Part shown: one piece after another, positions 61,936-64,000 of the stretch
Layout of the letters: every line of letters starts with the position of its first letter
How positions within the stretch are numbered: the first letter of the stretch is position 1
Assembly (NCBI GenBank): GCA_002329485.1
Contig: DCTZ01000027.1
Location: forward strand, 24,245-88,244
Reading direction: 5' to 3'
DNA: 64,000 bases
DNA from: Caryophanales bacterium UBA1427
Lineage (GTDB): Bacteria > Bacillota_I > Bacilli_A > ML615J-28 > CAG-313
The notes under the pieces: generated by a model
What the model saw: the letters and a program-made list of their open reading frames with translations, nothing else
What the model was told of the DNA's origin: nothing
Databases searched by the model: none
Program-made: the position numbers and the translations under genes

Positions 61936-61964
61936 ATTATACCAAATTTATGCTTTTTAAGCAA
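61936..61964 (-). promoter_or_regulatory. Promoter of tig-clpX-lon
   Basis: Minus-strand TTGCTT (61959-61964) and extended -10 TGGTATAAT (-10 at 61936-61941) with a 17-bp spacer. Confidence 0.78.
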
Positions 61965-61996
61965 CTAATAAACAACCTAAACGAAAGCCCGAAAGT

Positions 61997-63754
61997 CTAG
62001 TTCAACAAGGCTTTCCGCACTCTTTCTTCCACATAGCGAAGCGGAAGCGGACCACAATCAAGGATAGCTTGGTGGAAAGTAACCGGGTCGAAAGCTGTTC
62101 CGAGAGCCGTTTTGATTTCCTCGTATAAATCCGCAAGCTTAAAATAGGTGAAATAGTAAATTTGCGGGTTGGTTGGGACTTCAATCAATTGTTCCAAAGC
62201 TTTTTGGACATTTTCGTCTTTGATATTAGGGTTAAATTCGATCAGATAATCTTTCAAAGCTTGGAAATCCCAGCCTTCGTAATTGATTCCCATTTCAATC
62301 CGGCAATTGATGGCACCGTTCAATTCATCGTTCAATTTCAGAAATTCCAGTAGCAACGGATCAACGCCGTCAATGAATTGGTAACTGTACATTTGGGCAT
62401 AGGTAGCCCACCCCTCCACATAACCGCTCGATTTTAAGACTTTCCGAATCGGGTTGGTTTCCTGGCCTTTGAAATAGATATTTTGATAAAGGTGGCCAGG
62501 GAAACCTTCGTGAGCCAAGGTTGTATACAAATAGTTTTTGTCGGTTGTTTCATACTGAATTACTTTTTTGTTGTTCAGATAAATCGATTCTTTTGCCATA
62601 CTGTCAATCGGCGAAATCATGTAAGCAGCAGGACTGAAGAAATCTTCCATTACCGGCGAAATATATTTTACTTCGATTTCCGGCGAATACGGTAGAATCG
62701 GGAAATGGCCCGCCAATTTTTCCTGGAAGAAAGCGAGATAGCCTTCAGGCGTACTTTCCATTAATTTAAGTTCGTCGGCTTCTTCGCCGATATTCGGATT
62801 GATTCGATAAAGTTCGATTATTCTGGCAATCCGATCGGAAATTATCTGATCGATATAGGCAATCGCTTCTTCAATCGGAATATCGTAACCGGTTTCGTCT
62901 TTGAACAGAAGGGTATAATAGTCTTTTCCCAACTCGTAATGGGCAAGCCCCAAATTATTGGTGGCAAGGCCGCGGACTTGACCGAGATTTTCCTTAATAT
63001 ATTCGTAACCTTTGGCCAATGATTCCTTGACTTTCTCTTCGTTCGTTTGAATCAAAGCTGCTTTTTGATCTTCGGTCAGGAAAACTAGGTTTTCGATTTT
63101 GCTCGGGAAAATCTGAATCAGGAAATGATTATCCAAATCGCTTAGGAAAGTTTCGCATTGGGCGATGACTTTGTCAATCACAAAATCCGGCATTCCAAAA
63201 CCATTATTGGCTTTTTCAATTTCGAAATCGACATAAGCCTTAAAGGTTTCCTCAACCAAATCCATATAAGCAAAATAGTTTTCGATATCCTTCAGCGTCC
63301 AAAAATGGTATTCGGCAAGGAGAAGCGGGAGTTGCGCCTGATAGCCCAAATAGGAACCCAAATAATCGCTCGCCAAATAATCCATTCCCGGCTTCTTGGC
63401 ATTATAATTTTCCAACAAATCCTTGACGAGTAAATAAGTTATCTGTTCATCGTCATTCAATTCATCGTAATTGTAATAACTCATCGAACCGAAATAAAGA
63501 TTGATCAGCAAACGGCCGAATTCGCTCGAGGTTGACGGAGTAGGAAGCGACGGTTCGACATAGTCCAGACCAAAGGTCGTACGGTCTTCGAACAAAAAGT
63601 TTAACGACATTTCGTCGTTGACCAAAGTTTTGAAAATACTGGCAGTATATTCGTCAAATGGTCCGGGGTTGATGCGTATTTTTCCACAACCGGTGAAAAA
63701 AACAAGCGAACACAATAACAATAACCAGACGATTGTTTTCTTTACTCGTTTCAT
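61997..63754 (-). CDS. DUF885 family metallopeptidase-like lipoprotein
   Basis: 585 residues. Signal with lipobox LVFFTGC (Cys about 23), so anchored outside. DUF885 proteins resemble M3/M32-type zinc peptidases: the zinc motif is LAHEGFPGHLYQ near 412-423, with a third-ligand Glu in GYVEGWATYAQMY. Helical throughout. Function in the family is not proven; peptide hydrolysis at the cell surface is likely. GAGGAG precedes the ATG. It has its own promoter and lies upstream of, but apart from, tig. Confidence 0.9.
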   Translation of the reverse strand: MKRVKKTIVWLLLLCSLVFFTGCGKIRINPGPFDEYTASIFKTLVNDEMSLNFLFEDRTTFGLDYVEPSLPTPSTSSEFGRLLINLYFGSMSYYNYDELNDDEQITYLLVKDLLENYNAKKPGMDYLASDYLGSYLGYQAQLPLLLAEYHFWTLKDIENYFAYMDLVEETFKAYVDFEIEKANNGFGMPDFVIDKVIAQCETFLSDLDNHFLIQIFPSKIENLVFLTEDQKAALIQTNEEKVKESLAKGYEYIKENLGQVRGLATNNLGLAHYELGKDYYTLLFKDETGYDIPIEEAIAYIDQIISDRIARIIELYRINPNIGEEADELKLMESTPEGYLAFFQEKLAGHFPILPYSPEIEVKYISPVMEDFFSPAAYMISPIDSMAKESIYLNNKKVIQYETTDKNYLYTTLAHEGFPGHLYQNIYFKGQETNPIRKVLKSSGYVEGWATYAQMYSYQFIDGVDPLLLEFLKLNDELNGAINCRIEMGINYEGWDFQALKDYLIEFNPNIKDENVQKALEQLIEVPTNPQIYYFTYFKLADLYEEIKTALGTAFDPVTFHQAILDCGPLPLRYVEERVRKALLN

Positions 63755-63794
63755 ATTTTATACTCCTCAAATTAATTTCCTTTTCTTTTATACT

Positions 63795-63823
63795 ATTATA
63801 CGTTATTTTTGCGTTTTTTACAA
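63795..63823 (-). promoter_or_regulatory. Promoter of the DUF885 gene
   Basis: Minus-strand TTGTAA (63818-63823) and TATAAT (63795-63800), spacer 17 bp. Confidence 0.7.
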
Positions 63824-63903
63824 ATAGATTGATAAACCAAGCAGGATAGGGTTACCTCAAACCTTTTGAACCATTATTCGGCAAATATTTTGTGTAGTTT
63901 TGC

Positions 63904-63932
63904 TTTACAAACCATTAAAAATTTAGTATAAT
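63904..63932 (+). promoter_or_regulatory. Promoter of the tRNA-Arg gene
   Basis: TTTACA (63904-63909) and TATAAT (63927-63932) with a 17-bp spacer, 24 bp before the tRNA. Confidence 0.82.
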
Positions 63933-63956
63933 ATTATAGCCTGATGGGTAAACCAT

Positions 63957-64000
63957 GTCTCCATAGCTCAGTTGGATAGAGCAACGGCCTTCTAAGCCGT
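63957..64000 (+). tRNA. tRNA-Arg (anticodon UCU), 3' part beyond the window
   Basis: Acceptor strand GTCTCCA, T8-A9, D arm GCTC...GAGC with GTTGGAT loop, and anticodon stem ACGGC/GCCGT around loop CTTCTAA. The anticodon is TCT, reading AGA. The variable and T arms lie outside the window. Confidence 0.92.

Overview
This 64 kb window comes from a Bacillota-type bacterium of low to moderate GC. The evidence is the tig-clpX-lon and secG-rnr-smpB clusters, an mnmG-rsmG-parA cluster, DUF951, a YesM/YesN-type two-component system and strong AAGGAGG ribosome sites. Genes end at TGA as well as TAA and TAG (for example trkA and parA), so the standard bacterial code is used rather than the Mycoplasma code. 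A DUF2779 nuclease, a YeeN-type YebC protein and a Cys-TM-RRRK C-terminal tail suggest a relative of the Acholeplasma/Izemoplasma group, but this placement is inference. No gene-free stretch exceeds about 250 bases; the largest gaps (3541-3782, 42715-42933, 63755-63956, 46388-46578, 22970-23155) hold promoters and terminators, and I see no RNA gene or riboswitch in them.

Layout. 1-3540 (minus): a threonine aldolase cut by the window edge, an unknown protein and an ABC ATPase-permease fusion. 3783-5481 (plus): YebC and Hsp33. 5504-10625 (minus): a site-2-protease/Maf fusion, TrkA and TrkH potassium uptake, and a zinc-ribbon membrane protein. 10741-13124 (minus): a two-gene unit of a CofE-like ligase and a protein that looks like a divergent nucleotidyltransferase. 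13248-17427 (minus): a five-gene operon with aldo/keto reductase, asparaginase, a small P-loop kinase, a PfkB sugar kinase and a nuclease lipoprotein. 17553-21460: a lone membrane sensor converging on a histidine kinase/AraC-type regulator pair. 21574-22969 (minus): ApbE and an FMN-binding membrane protein.

23156-37310 (minus) is the most striking region. Eight closely packed genes encode a sugar-binding lipoprotein, two ABC permeases, two GH65 glycoside phosphorylases, beta-phosphoglucomutase, a beta-helix glycosidase lipoprotein and a 1069-residue surface protein built from five repeated modules. Together they form a complete path: glycan capture and cleavage outside, import, phosphorolysis to beta-glucose-1-phosphate, and conversion to glucose-6-phosphate. 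A cre-like operator lies inside the promoter.

37453-41992 (minus): mnmG, rsmG, parA, mscS and DUF951, a set usually found near the replication origin, but here without parB. 42139-46387: PduL (minus), then RimO, PepF and RidA (plus). 46579-50043 (minus): the DUF2779 nuclease and an SGNH esterase lipoprotein. 50172-51190: an intact IS481-like element with perfect 21-bp ends and T-rich codon use unlike its neighbours. 51206-56971: a thioesterase, a small unknown protein, a TPR protein, SmpB, RNase R and SecG. 57055-63754 (minus): Lon, ClpX, trigger factor and a DUF885 lipoprotein. The window ends inside a tRNA-Arg(UCU) gene.
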